Of a DNA stretch of 64,000 nucleotides, positions 12,188 to 25,150 are shown piece by piece. How positions within the stretch are numbered: the first letter of the stretch is position 1; every line of letters begins with the position of its first letter. Below the pieces are notes generated by a model. That model was not told where the DNA came from, did no database searches, and saw only the letters and a program-made list of their open reading frames with translations. Source of the stretch: Toxonevra muliebris (Eukaryota > Arthropoda > Insecta > Diptera > Pallopteridae); contig OY829326.1 in NCBI GenBank assembly GCA_963691655.1, forward strand, positions 113,681,388 through 113,745,387, given 5' to 3'. The position numbers and the translations under genes were made by a program.

Positions 12188-15100
12188 TTAACGAGCATTA
12201 TCGAATTTAGCACCGATTTTTGGAATGCGGGGTCTTCCACGTCCACCGGCCGACTGAAATTAAAAAACAATGTGAATAAATTTTTATTTTAAAAATACAA
12301 AATACATTGTTGTTAAATAGCATTTTAACTAGATACAGTGAAGAACAAAAGTCTACATACACCACTGGACTTCCAGTTTCTTCAGCAGCTTTGATGCCCA
12401 AGGAGAACCCACTAAATATTCAAAGTGGATTAAAGAGCCCTATTGCTTATATCAATTAACTGTCGGCTGCTGTCGATCAACGAGCGACTAATTTTAGTTT
12501 GTCTATTGTGAATGTCGATTTGATCGATCAGATTCTCATAATTTCGACTTGGACTTATTTGTCCAATAATTCATCCATCCATATTTCAATGGAGCTCATT
12601 TTTCTTATCCTTAAAAACTATTGAGCCTCCACAGACTAGACTGCTCGGTCGGGCTGAAGCGCGGTTTGACAGTGGACTGGGACACACACATATAAATAAA
12701 TCAAATAGCAAAATGCGCTAACCAATCAAATGCCGTTCATGTATACAAAAATGTAACCGATTCTAGTCCGACCAAGCAGTGTAATGTGAGCAGGCCCATT
12801 AAATACCTTCACTTAGATAGATTGGTACTGGATGAAGACTTTCGTCATGTTAATTTTTTTCTATGTTTTTGAATTTACCGTTGTTATTGAAGCAAATTTT
12901 AATTATGAATAGTCACTGTTTATAAAACTGCAAGTTTTTTTAGTTTTACAGAAACTGAAAATCCGGTGCGGTGTATGTGACTTTTGCCCTTCACTGTAAG
13001 TTGAGAAAACACTGCTATTCAGCATGACCAGTTGCAGATTTAATGATAGCTCCAGGTTTAAGTTGAATAACCTGGTTTGAAAAGTTAAAATGGGTAACTT
13101 ACCCTTGATGTAGCCGCATGCTCTTTTGTATTTGAGGATGTTCTTGCGTTTACGTGATGATTTGCGTTATTATTTTGAGTGGATGCAGCATTTAATGAAA
13201 TGTTGCTAAACTATAAAAAGAAAATGTACAAATAGTAAACTTATAGCCTAAATTTCTTGTCAATGTGTTTATTTACATTTTGCTGCATATTTTCAACACT
13301 AACTGCCTCAGCTGAGGGCTGTTGATTATTACGCAATGCCTGTAATGGTATAAATGCGCCTTTTTGATTTAAACTTTCAGGAGTAAAGAATTTTTGAGGT
13401 GATGTCTGTGGCATCTACAAGTACAATAAAAATTATATATTATAAGATTCACATTCTGAAATCAACTTTCGACCGAAATTGGAATTGAAGCGGCAATTTA
13501 ATTAGTTATTTATTAATTTCAATAGAAAGTTGTTTCCAGCACAATCCTGTATAGTTTCTAGGTCCAACCGTAGAATTATTTTAATTTATGTGATATTTAT
13601 ACCTGAAATATTGCAGTTGGTACATATGGAGGAACTGCAGGTACTTGTAATGGTGCCATATTACCTCCGGCAATTAAAGCAACAGGTGCTGTGGTCATGC
13701 TTGGCATATTTGAATAATTACGGTTATGTTGTGCTTGCAGTGGCTGTTGTTGTGAATATTGTGATTGTTGTTGTTGCATCATTACACTATTGGCATTCTG
13801 AGCATCGCTTCTCCAACCTGAAGGAGGTTGCGGTGGCTGAGGTAATTGCTGTGTGCATTTCATAATATACAATATTATTGTTAAGGTGCAGAAAGTGTAA
13901 AATTTAATTCTTAATCATATGTAAGTATGTAGTTATGTTTATCAGCAATTTAGCAGTGATTACTTTGGCTTGGCGGGTGCATTCTGAAACTTTTGTTTTT
14001 AAATACCAGTGATACCAAAATATCAGATCATTTCTAATTATAAATGCCTTGTTGCCTTTTCACTCTGAAATCAGTCACTGTTACTAAATGTATTTGGTAG
14101 CAACCTATGACTGTTATCTTGTATAGCTGTTGTGATAAAATTGCTACTACCAAGATTGTCCGATAATTTCTAGTTAAAAATTGTAATCTTATATCATCAT
14201 TAATAATTTACCTTAAGCTTATCCATTTGAGCTGCAGCAACGGCATTATTTACACTACTATTTTGCGATAAACCAAGTAAATTTTTTAGGACTTGTGTTT
14301 CCGCTTGACACTCATTCGGAGGTAGTGGATTCGATGACTTTTGTGGCATTGGTTGTGGTGATGGTTTCGATGCTGGTGCTAGCTGCATGAAAGCAGCAAC
14401 GGATATGGGCATATTCGATTTGAAATTTTGGTTGGAATTATGTTTGCTCAGATTGTTTTGCTGGCTGCTGCCGCAATTTGCATTTGTGGTGCTAGACGGA
14501 AAACGCGGCATATCAGAATGTTTAACTAATTTGTCTTGTGATGGCATCCAAAAATCGTCACTACCCTTTTTCATAATAGGCATTGGTGGCATTGACGGTA
14601 TTGGGGGCATCATATTTACATTGTTCTGCTTTGGTTGTTGCAGTTGCGGTGGTTTATGTTGTAATTGCATTTGCTGAGGCCGTGGTTTTGAAGTGCTCGG
14701 TTCAAAAAAGTTTCTTCGCATATCGTGAGCATCAGAAATTAAACTCATGTTGTTTATTGACGATGATGATGAATTGGAGTTTACCAATCCGCCATCATTA
14801 ATAAATTGATTTAATTTAGAATCTTGCATGTCAGTCTGTTTATCTGTAAGGAATTACAGAAATGTTTAGAATATTTTGAAATTGTATAAAAAATATGTAT
14901 ATATATATATTTTTTTTTTAATACCTTGAGTGAAAATTAAAAGCACCGATGATTCGGGAACTTTATAAACACGTTCATGTGCAATATCGTGAATATCATT
15001 ACCATTTGGTAAATGCTTATCAAATAGAACTTCAAAAAAGTTGTCGATTGCACGGACGCATTCCAAACGCACGGGATTCGGATCGCTTACCGGATATACG

Positions 15101-18100
15101 CCAACAACAGTGCCTTTAGCACCCAGTGGAACCTAAAGAATGAAATTTACAAATGTAATGAAAAATTCGCATCATTGCCATCTCAACTTACCATATATGT
15201 ATTTCTTACAACTACCACTCTATCAAAGAGTCTTATTGGTCTTTTTGACTTATACATTTCCGGCAGTGTAACATTCGGTTTCAGCAATAAGTACGGCTTT
15301 ACTTGTAATTTAACAGTCTTCACTGGTAAGCTCTGCAGAAGGTTGACGTAAAATAATTGCAATACAATTTATTTAGAAGTATTAATGTTTTACCTTTAGT
15401 TGTTCAATAGACTCGAGGATTTTCTCAACAGTTTCTTTTTCCATTGTTTTCGAGCCGCACGCAATTTTTTCTGCTTTCATGTGATCTTGTGCTTTCAGCC
15501 ATGTTATTATTTCTTCTATACGTCCTTCACCACAACTCTCCGGAAAAAGATCTGATTCAAAACAGAATTCATTACGTTCTGATGATCTGGTCAAATAATG
15601 AAAAACCATTGGGTACTTTTCATAATATTGTTGTATTAGTTGAAGGGCTTTTGATGAATAAAACCACTGATTGTTCAGGCGGCGTGCATAACCAGAGCGT
15701 TCCTCTAGCTGTAATATGAAAATAAGTGTAAATTTTTATTGCAAAGATGTAGTACGTTAGAAAAATATTGAATTCCATTATTAATTTCCGATTGATGGTC
15801 AAGAGTGATGCTTATCAGTTACTATTTCAAGGACATTAATAAATTTAATCGAGAGACTGGCCAGGGTAAAATTATTAGCAGCAAGACGTGAGAAGTCATA
15901 TCTGCTATAATACTGCTAGATAACTTTCCAGAGATGATATGATTAAGAAATATAATTGAAAAGCACTTAAAAGTTGTACTTTGTAAAGGAAGGATTGAAA
16001 TTAAGACATGTTTGAATCCTATACAAACGGATCGATAAGAAGGAACCAGCGCAGTTGTTTACGGTTCAAAGACCAGTCACTCAGGGCCTATGGAATAAGC
16101 AACAAACATCTTGCAAACTGAGATCCTTGCATAGTCCAACCCCAAACGTAGGGTAAGACATTTTTTTCTAAAATGACTAGATCTAGTTAATGACCCTTCT
16201 AGAAAAGAGAAAAAAGCTTATAATGACAGATATAGAATAGCCCGTATTAGTCGGTCGCAGTACATAAAACACCCTTCATAATGTTGACTGTAATTGTTAT
16301 TTTCAAATCACTCTGACTAAAATTACTGTAATTTCTGTCATGATTAATAATAATAGCTGCTTCTTCTGTAAACTAGAAGCCAACAATCGCTGTACAAAAT
16401 CATTTTCTGGTTTGTCGAAAAATTGCTCGTTGGAAAACATATTTGTGCAATCTTATTTATACTAACCTGTTTAGGGAATTTAAACTGCAAACCAATATTA
16501 ACCTTCGATGTATTATCTGCAATTTCTGATCTTCTGCCACCAGATATAACAAGTACAGTTCCAGTTACACGTCCTAAACACTTCATATGAATACCAATGG
16601 TAGCAGCAGCTTGATATGAATTAATATAATCTTTCTCTAAAAGACTTTGAATAATTTTGGCGTCAGCGAAATCAGGTTCAGGAAGCACAGTAATATTAAC
16701 TGTTAAAAAGGAAGACGAAATGAAAATGAATTCATTATGTTTCAATCTAATTTTTACCTTTTAAGCGTCCACATTCATAGACTAGCATTGGATTGAGCAC
16801 AACACCTTCACTCCCGAAATAAGGATTGCCTATGAAAAATACAGTGCTATTTGTTGGGAACAAATGTTCGATTTTTTTATGTTGTTCGGTTAACGCGTTA
16901 TGTACTGCTATCTTGGAAACTACGCCCTGAGCTGGATATACAGTATCTGTTGTTCTCCATGTATCATTTACAGAGATTTTACCTTGACTATTGCAAACGT
17001 ATGTGGTGCCAAGGTGTATACGCGCATGTACAAGTACATCGTAGCTGGCAAATTCAATGCCCATACGTGTTGTTAAGCTGCGTTTTGTGACAGTAGAGTG
17101 AAATATTACTTCTTGAAATTAAACTATCCGAAATAATAAATACTCAACTGTTCTTGTACTGTTCGGACATGTGCCTGAAATATTTTCGGTTCACCATCTT
17201 TTATACCATCGGTAGTAATGTATTTTTCCGCACTGGAAATTGCCACAATTTTACATTTAATCAAATGTGGCCAACCAATGTAAACAATTTGATTCAAAAA
17301 CTTCTCGGCTACAGTAAAAACATCGTTGATCTCAGAACGATCCAAAGGTTTCAAAATTAAATTTTCGTTACGTCCAGCACGATCGAAAACTTTAACGCGT
17401 GCCATTTTTAATTCAAACTAACGAAAAAACGATAAGGATAGTAAACATGCAAATTATTAATGCCAATCTAGATCAAATTAAAATTTAACATACATCAAAT
17501 TTTAAATGCTTCATTGTTGGAAAACCAGGAAAGAAAACTGTACGTGCAGCATTTGGCAATTCAACGCAAACAGATTTATCTGCAGGAATTGTAATCTCCT
17601 TAGCCCAAAATGATTTCTCCGTGCAAAAGACATTATGCAGTGCTTTTTGCGAATAAATACCAGGTGCACTACCTTGTGGATCCTCATTGTAATCGTATTG
17701 CAGCATGGGGCCATGAGTATTACGTTGAACCTCACTCGCTGTTAGGTTAGATTCACATTTTTTCATTGCATCCAATAATAGTTTCTAAAAATAAAATTAT
17801 ATTTATGCAAACAAAAATTTAAACAACTATTTTTTAATTACCTCATCAATGAATGGTATTAACACCACAGCCTCCCATTCTTGTTTTTTACCATTAAGAT
17901 CAGTTTCAAAATCGTTAGGATAAAAATGTATAAGATCACTATCCGGGCTGGTCATTAAATCACGATATGCCGCAGGTAATAAGTGTTTGCTGGCAGCTGG
18001 CAGAACAGCAAGTAACTGGTATTAATAACACAAAAATATGAATGATTTTATCAGTAAGTATTAAATACTTATTTATATTATTTATTTATATTATTATATT

Positions 18101-21100
18101 AGTTAATAAGTTGAGTCATTGAGCAAACATTTTGGAAAATTGTCAAAGAAAATTTACAGCCTCTCTTTTCACATTTAAATATTACCTGTTCGAATGGAAG
18201 AAATGGTGATCCCATATTGAGTTGAATTTTATAATCTTTAAAGTTTTTCAGGTCACTAATAAAAGGAGCGTAATGGTGAGGATAATACCAATCCCACGAT
18301 TGTACACCGCGATAATAATAATCTAGAATCCATTGTAGTGCAGTAATGTAGCAAATAGACTGTTCACGTTTAAGTGCACTGAAAAAAACAATGTTATCTG
18401 ATATAGCAAGAGAAGCGAAGAATTAAAAAGACTGAAACTTGTAGCTTCAAAGCATTATAACAAAAGTGACATTTTAACGGAGCAACAAAAATTTTATTGA
18501 GTTTTATTTGCAACTCTATTTCAGCAACCGTAGTAAACGCTGTGAATTCATACATACATTTTAATTAAAATCCGAATAAAAAACGTATTCTTGCGTTAAT
18601 AATGATATAATTCCAGCGTATGAATTTGAACAACGTTGCTAGCTGATATTCAAAATAATAAATTTTCTTACCTGTTCATTTCATTTTTATTTAACTTATT
18701 ACTATAATAGTTGCGCTTATATGCTTCAAATTCATCGGCGATGTGTTGTTCATGATCTGACAAATCTTCATCATCATCTGCCAAAAACTGCAAATACAAT
18801 GTATCACATATAAGAATATGATAAATTACACTTTCAAAATCAAATTAAAAACAATATGCTACCTGTCTACTACTTTCGATTAACTCCGCCAAATCATTGT
18901 CAGTATTTTCATTGGTAATTTCGCTAACATCAAAATCGAAAGCTTCGTCAACGCCATTCTATAGTAAATTCAAAAAATTAAAACAAGATCGCTAATACTA
19001 TAGTATTTTTAACCTTTGATTGTTTTGCTTCAAAGTACTTTAAATCAGCATAATTTTCTTGGAATATTTCATATTCAACGTCAGATAATGCAGCAAAATA
19101 CTTTTCCAAACGTTCTAAATTAAGTTTACCATTTACGTTAATGTTACCTGAAAATATTTATGTGATTTAGAAAAGTTACACCTAAATATAGTTCGTTTCA
19201 AAGAGATCAGATATACCAAAACGCAAAGAGGGCAAATATCTTTTATGATTGTAATTAACTAATCATAAGATCTATTCGAGTGCTTTACTGGTAACAACAT
19301 TTAAGAGCGCAAGGAAAATTTTCTCTTAAAAACAGAATAAAACGAAAAAGTACGCCAACGGAAACCTAGTAAAATTTGTAAGAAGCTAACTGATATGTCA
19401 AAACAGCTGTTAAAAAAATATAAAATTTTTCATTTTCATTACAACGGATTTTCAGTAAAAACAGTAAAACTAGTAATAATTATTGTATGATAATATGATT
19501 GTGGAAATGATACTGGAAATTCTTTCGCATAACGCAAAAAAATAGTAAAAGAGAACGAACGGGAGAGTAAATTGTCTTCTCTCAGTGATAGTTTTTACCA
19601 AACTTTTACTGGATAAATTTCTACTAGTTAAAATAGCAAGTAAAGAAAACAGCTGTTTGTTTGATTACCTAACTATTAAAGTACTTTTTCGGCCTTGTCA
19701 AATATATTTGAAAATTTTTTTAAAAATAATATAAATCAAAAATAGTTTTGACATTTTTTTCAAAAGATAGCTCAGGTGTTTTCCTTTGAAAACTTTGAGG
19801 TCCAAAAGTGAGCTGAGACTTGTATGTATAATTGAGACTTATATATATGAATATTTTCTTGTAACTTACATATATAAAAAAAACAAGTGTTCCTCTGGAA
19901 TTATTAATTTTGCTTTGTGTTTCTCGATCCGAAATATTTGGGAACCGCTGTTTTAAATAATTAAAAATTTGTACCTTTTTTAACATATCAGTTAACTTAC
20001 TTACAAATTTTACTAGTTTTCCGTTTTCCGTCGCGCACTTTTTCAGATTATTCGGTTTTTAAGATAGCATTCTTACGCTCTTAAATTTTTTTACTAGCAA
20101 AATTTAACTAGTAAAGTTCGCAAACAGACCTATAAATCGTTGTTTTTCAATTATTTAGAATAAAATACTCTTATTATGTGCAGTAGAAATAAAAACTCTT
20201 TTGGGGCAAACTTTGTATGCTGAATATAAAATGTGTTTGCAAGTAATGGTTATCCCAAATAAATAAAATGAATGATAAATATATAAAGATTTTTCTATTC
20301 ATCGAATTAATATTAATTTATTTAAAATGTTTCATCCTTACCTCCTAGAGTAGGATACACTTTCATATATGTTTTATACAAAAGCGGCAAAGCATTCGAT
20401 GTTATATGCATACATGGCAGATGTGGTATAAAATCATTACCCACCAAAAAGCCCATGAGTATCCAATCGTCAATTAATTTAGCAATATCAAACGATTTGT
20501 CACCTTGGCGTAATTCGTCAAATTCGAGCTCTAAATATTCACGTAGTAAGCCTAAATGCAATAGGAAAAAACGCGTTTCCTCCACAGAAGCATTTTTAGT
20601 TTTGCGTCCGAATTTCACCTCTTCTCGCAACACTACAAAATGTAACTCATGCGTGCATAGTCCCAATATGATTAAATCAGCGTCCAACCCATACAAGCAA
20701 TGGCGTGTATCAGGATTGTAGTTTGGCTGTGATTTCAAATAACGTATATAGTCCATGATCTTGTGCTCACCTTCTCCAGGCGACTGAAAAACATCGAAAA
20801 ACATCAGAATGATGCTAATTCGAAAACAAATCTACCAACTTACATCATGTCCACTTAATATTACGCGACATTTTTGCCACATTGGATCTGTGCTTATTTT
20901 ACTTTTTATGAAATACCGCAAGCCCTCTTGTAAGCGGGACATGAACTCTGTACCCGGAGTAATACAATTGCTATCGAAACGCTCATGTTCGAGCACCTCA
21001 CCACGACTTTTTGCTTTTTCCTCGAGTTGTTCAGCTTCTTTGGCTGAACGAAACCTATGAAGAGAAATGCAAGTTGATTAACTATTTATTTTTCTCTGTA

Positions 21101-21532
21101 TCTATAGATATACATATTTATAAGTGTACGTCATTAGTTTTGTTGACATACCTACGACTTCTTTGTTGATTCATTTTGGCACGCGGTGCTACGCCATCCA
21201 CCGCCATAAAGAAAAGTTTTTGTGGCTTTATCAGGAAGAACAGCTTATCGATGTAATTGAAAATGTCCTTAAACATATTCTCTTCCGTAATGTTAAAATG
21301 TATGTTTGCATCATCCGGATGTGAACAGTTATGAATAATGCCATTCATATCAAGGTAAAGGTTATCAAAATCGGGAATCTATATATAAATAAACAGTTCA
21401 GTAGCACATACATTTCATACGCAGCTGACATATTTCTAATTCCATCTTTACACTTACACTTTGCTCCCGCGCCAATTCACTCAAGCAGGGATACCGTTCG
21501 CTGATGTACCGAAAAAACTTTGGGACTCCCAT
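12188..21532 (-). CDS. pcm: 5'-3' exoribonuclease XRN1 / pacman
   Basis: Cytoplasmic processive 5'-3' exonuclease that degrades decapped mRNA. The protein begins [20 protein letters not shown]. Catalytic acidic residues are visible: D35 (LYLDMNG), D86 ([18 protein letters not shown]), E175/E177 (SPGEGEHK), D205/D207 (GLDAD) and [11 protein letters not shown]. Predicted exons (high to low): 21532-21458, 21378-21152, 21054-20844, 20783-20342, 19147-19014, 18958-18863, 18787-18672, 18378-18186, 18015-17842, 17784-17494, 17417-17149, 17077-16758, 16699-16467, 15708-15394, 15332-15192, 15132-14925, 14843-14212, 13848-13603, 13414-13277, 13210-13103, 12253-12188. They sum to 4635 nt (1544 aa). The tail from about 14843 down is low-complexity, rich in Q, N, S and P, and ends [19 protein letters not shown]. 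The exon 11 donor is weak (see findings). Confidence 0.93.
12433..12560. repeat. Fragment related to the Harbinger element at 49.25 kb
   Basis: CCCTATTGC, then TGTCGATCAACGAGCGACT, TTTGTCTATTGTGAATGTCG and TTTGAT follow the same order as at 49254-49365. It lies inside the mariner-like element, so it was either captured or inserted there. Confidence 0.5.
12623..12797. mobile_element. Small inverted-repeat element with ATT flanks
   Basis: The left end GAGCCTCCACAGACTAGACT continues to GCTCGGTCGGGCT. It matches the reverse complement of the right end (GGGCCTGCTCACATTACACT, then GCTTGGTCGGACT). ATT lies on both sides (12620-12622, 12798-12800), a 3-bp duplication as in PIF/Harbinger-type elements. 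It is 175 bp and non-coding. Confidence 0.55.
13849..14211 (-). other. Intron 17 of pacman
   Basis: A 363 bp AT-rich intron between the two low-complexity exons. I see no gene or clear repeat in it. Confidence 0.7.
15709..16466 (-). other. Intron 13 of pacman
   Basis: A 758 bp intron joining KFPKQ to [10 protein letters not shown]. It holds only scattered AT-rich sequence and unconvincing short frames. Confidence 0.75.
19148..20341 (-). other. Intron 4 of pacman
   Basis: A 1.19 kb intron joining ..PTLGG to [17 protein letters not shown]. Most of it is one inverted-repeat element (about 19276-20125). The 20126-20341 remainder shows nothing. Confidence 0.75.
19276..20125. mobile_element. Element with ~100 bp terminal inverted repeats
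   Basis: The left arm (about 19300-19400: AAGAGCGCAAG, then CTAGTAAAATTTGTAAG, then TAACTGATATGT) matches the reverse complement of the right arm (about 19980-20090) in the same order, at moderate identity. Outer ends are TGCTTTACTGGT and ACTAGTAAAGTTCGC. There is no coding capacity and I could not define a target duplication. The interior shares a short stretch with about 57.77 kb. Confidence 0.6.
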
Positions 21533-22038
21533 TGTATTTGTTGTTTAAGTTAATCTTAACCAAAAATGTCTTATTTTTCCCTTTTTTTTTTTTTTTTTTT
21601 TTGTTCGGTGGCCTGTCTTTTTTTTTTTCTTGGCTTTCTCTTCTACTTTTTATTCTTTTTCAGTTGAAAATCAACAAAATGCAGCTGGTTGCAATTCTTC
21701 GTTTGCTTTTTGTGTTTGCTAATCTTTTAATTTTTACTAAGTTTTCAAACTAGAACGAGTTCTTTGATTTTTATTTTGTAAACGGCAGATAATGTATGTA
21801 TTTATTGCAAGTAAACAGTTTTGCAATGTAGATAAGTTTTTTCCACTGTGGTAACAAAATAATTTCGCCACCAAGCACTTTTTTTTAGCTTTTTGTGCAA
21901 ATGAAAGTAGAGAAAAGACAACGAAATGTGTGAAATGATTTTCTTATTGAATTTTGACGTTTAGCCCAGACATTAACCACATGGAAAATTTATGTATGCA
22001 CAAAAAAGCACAAGTGATGGGCAATATGACATTGAGCA
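21533..22038. other. 5' flank of pacman
   Basis: Upstream of the pacman ATG. It has a long T-rich tract on the plus strand (about 21580-21640). The pacman promoter and 5'UTR should be here, but no core element stands out. Confidence 0.4.
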
Positions 22039-23330
22039 CAGCAATGCCAACTTTCGGGGAATTTTACTTTGTGCGGGGAATCGTGGAATGAGCTATTTTT
22101 TGCGGAGAATTTGAAATCGTCCAGCTTTTATTAATTAATAAAAGCCACTTAAAAAGTCTATAGTATTTTTTTTTGTCAAATTTTATGTTCCGATATACAA
22201 TTCTGGCAGCACGGTTTGAGTTTGGTATTTACTTTATTTAACAAACGTTAAAAAGCGAATATTTGAATTCAAAACAAAACCAAAATTATAATTTTCTCAA
22301 CAAATACTTCCATAGCAAGTAAATTAGCACTGGACTTTTCATATAAGTAGATTTGATAACTGGAATGCAGAAACTGATCGTCATAGTGTAGTTGATAATG
22401 TGTTGGGCTGCTACGCAAAGGTACCCTAAAAATTTTTCTACACGGCAGACAATGGCAAACCTCCAAGAGTAAAAATTGTCGTTCGGATTCGACATATAAC
22501 TCTAGGTCCCTTCCATTCGTGTATAAATAAAGCTCACACAACATGGATGGATGCAAAAGCTCGGCCTAGGCCTTCCATGGGCTGTTGTGCCATAATAGTA
22601 GTAGTAATGTATAAAACCAAGACAGCACATTTCCGTTTCTTATTTTTTATCCAATGTTAAACAGTTTAGCTTATGCAATATTTTTGGTCTTAAAACCTTA
22701 AAAAAAATATTTTCTAAAAATTTCAGAGAGAAACTCAGAGTACAGACAGGCCAAAACGGTCGCACGGCTCTTCGGCTTCCCTTTCAGCAGTTCAGAAAGG
22801 CTTAGCTATGCCTTCCTCCAACCCTTCCTTGCTGACTTTAATCTATAAATTTACAAGTTACGGTCAGCCATATAAAGGAGAAGTATATTTTATATGTTAA
22901 AAACCGATAGTCAAAACTTTGAACCCGTTTTTCACTAAACAAGGTTTTTGCCATTATCCGTCATTTTACGAATTGTTGGTAAAAAAAAAATAATCGTAGT
23001 CTGTCCTGAGAAAACAGCCATCATTTTTCCAAGGGTTTTTTTAAAGGTTCCAGTGAGCCGCAATCTTGCATGCCAGTTGACGATGATTTTAAAATTGTCT
23101 TCCATGAATCTGCAAAAAACCCCTGTACATTTTTTTTTTAATTATTATACAATTTTTTCTTGTACTTGAGCCAGAAAGAACATTTTTATTAATCTATCAG
23201 TCCTATAAAAATTATTAAAATTTTAGATCGGGAAAGTGCATGGCCCTTTAAAATAACACTCGCCGTATTTTTCGTTTTTATGAAATATTTATATGGGAAG
23301 TATATGCAATTAATAATTTAATAAAAGGTG
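22039..23330. mobile_element. hAT-type element copy, broken, related to 55917-56353
   Basis: Starts CAGCAATGCCAACTTTCGGG. It shares blocks in order with the complete copy at 55.9 kb: GCGGGGAAT, the GGTCGCACGGCTCTTCGGCT region (about 22758), TTCAGAAAGGCTTAGCTATG, TCAGTCCTATAAAAATT (about 23198) and AAAATAACACTCGCCG. The matching right end is absent, and another repeat is inserted near 22.44-22.63 kb. It carries no transposase. Confidence 0.6.
22439..22625. repeat. Dispersed repeat copy 1
   Basis: Contains AATGGCAAACCTCCAAGAG, GTCGTTCGGATTCGACATA, CTAGGTCCCTTCCATTCGTG and CTTCCATGGGCTGTTGTGCC. Parts recur at 36.1-36.25 kb and 42.82-42.97 kb. I recall a very common repeat of this form in tephritid genomes, but that is from memory. 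Confidence 0.55.
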
Positions 23331-25150
23331 TGTTCAAGGAATTTGAACAGGGTCCCATTTCCCATTGTAGTAGAATGGACACTATGATGGTTTAAGTATT
23401 TTGCACAAGTACTAATAAGCATGTATTCCAATAAAACCAGAAAGACTTTAACTCTCAAGCAGATTCAAATTTGTTGTCTACATATTTTAAGGCTGATTAA
23501 TTTGGCTAGATAATATGGAAATACATTGGTATAAAACTGAGTCGGAAATTTCAGAAAACTGAATTTATTACACAATTTGTCTCTATCAAAGACTACCCAT
23601 AAATACTAAATGGGATGCAGATCGATTAATTGTGAAGGCTATCTTGATATATTCACCTGAACCTTTTCTTCTTCTTTCTATTAATTTTTCCCCCACTATT
23701 TAAATGGATTAATCATCAATTTTTCCATGTTGACATTCCGTATGTGGTACAAGAATTTATGAGCCAATCGGCTGTGTCTCAACAAATAGAAGAGAATAAT
23801 ATTGAGAGCAAAAGAGGGATGACGAGAGGAGACTAGTAAAGACTTGCTCGTTCCGGTAAGTTTTCTTTTGTGCTGTTCGTTCTTTGATATTTCTTTATTT
23901 CTTATTATTCATTTTAAGTTGGATGAGCATTAAATATTTTCATTCGAAATTTCACTTTTTTCTATTAATCTATATTTCGATTATTATTTTTTTTAATAAT
24001 ATGTTAAAAAGTTTTTCACAACTCGAATGACAGACAAAGTAAAAACAGAATTCCCCAAGAATTCTTGCTGTGTGGAAAAGCAAGTTCAAAAGAAAGAATT
24101 AGAAATTTGCCGACAAGAAAACTTGCCGTGTGGAAATGGGGACTTAGGTTGGTATGCTTGAAAATTAGTAAGTAACATTCCGCTCTCTAATCCCGAACTC
24201 CTATTATCTTTGTAAGCAAATTTGACCATAATATTTTTGAGTGTAACTAAGGTAGTTGGCTACACTGGGACAAGCAGCTGACTGGTGCAATAGAAACGAG
24301 AATGAGTGTTTCATTCTCTCAGTATTTTTTTGCAATCAAATTGATATGATGTGAAAGTCGTATTTATTTGTTAAAGTTCATCTAAAACTGATAAGACAAC
24401 ACTAAACAAGAAACCGACAACTGCTAAACAACAAATGAGTGAAATTTTTTGTTTCCTCAGCAGTTATTAGAAGGAAATACTAAGTGCACAACGCTTTTGA
24501 AGTGATAATAGAACCAGTTAGAAAAAAGTTTAAGGCTCTTATGTAAAGAGTGGTGCAGGAAAGAAGACACAATTTGCAGTAATAAAAAGTGAAAGTGATT
24601 TATATTTATACAATTGATAAATGCATCGCAACACGCAACTTATCTACATACTTAAAATTGCACATTAAATAGTAGCACATTTCTATGTTGTTTTGAGTTG
24701 GTGAGTTTATTAATAGTGGTGTATTTTGGTCTGTACTTAGATTTGAAGCTAAAAACACTTAAATAAATATATATTTAATAATTTTTATTAAGGAAATTTT
24801 TAATAAACAAGAATATAATGTATAATTCTTCTTATTAGTTAGATTTAACTTAATGGCATCAATAAATGACGATAACGATTGCTCTGATAACACAAAATAC
24901 TCAAAGATCAATTAAAGTGAAAAACATCACATATGAACAGTGTTAATGACCTATACAAATATTCAAATAAAATCTTTTGCTAATATTTGTTGGGCCAAAT
25001 GACGCACTTGTGCGAAAACGTTAAATAAACTAGATATATATAAGATGTTTGCCTCTTATTATATGATTTTCTTTCTAATTGTTCTAAAATACAGGGTACA
25101 TAAGCAGTTTTAAACTATTTCACCAATTTAATTGAATGCCTTCTTTTTCG
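23331..25150. other. Intergenic / 5' region of the UCP4 gene
   Basis: AT-rich and non-coding. A possible 5'UTR exon donor (CGTTCCG|gtaagttt) lies at about 23857, on the same strand as UCP4, but no evidence links it. Two short direct copies of CTTGC(T/C)GTGTGGAAA lie near 24066 and 24122. Confidence 0.3.

Larger units (their letters stand above)
12336..12996. mobile_element. Tc1/mariner-like non-autonomous element
   Basis: Left end TA|CAGTGAAGAACAAAAGTC and right end GACTTTTGCCCTTCACTG|TA are inverted repeats that continue with mismatches for about 45 bp (ACATACACC...CAGTTTCT). The TA on each side is the expected target duplication for this superfamily. There is no transposase; the interior has later insertions. 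Confidence 0.75.
12254..13102 (-). other. Last intron of pacman, filled by nested transposons
   Basis: The intron joins TSR to [12 protein letters not shown]. It contains a TA-flanked Tc1/mariner-like element (12336-12996) that itself carries a Harbinger-family fragment and a small ATT-flanked element. Nothing in it looks coding. Confidence 0.75.

Noticed and set aside
22269..22556. 95-codon antisense frame as a coding exon
   Set aside because: It overlaps the dispersed repeat that recurs at 36.1 and 42.8 kb, where the frame is not kept.
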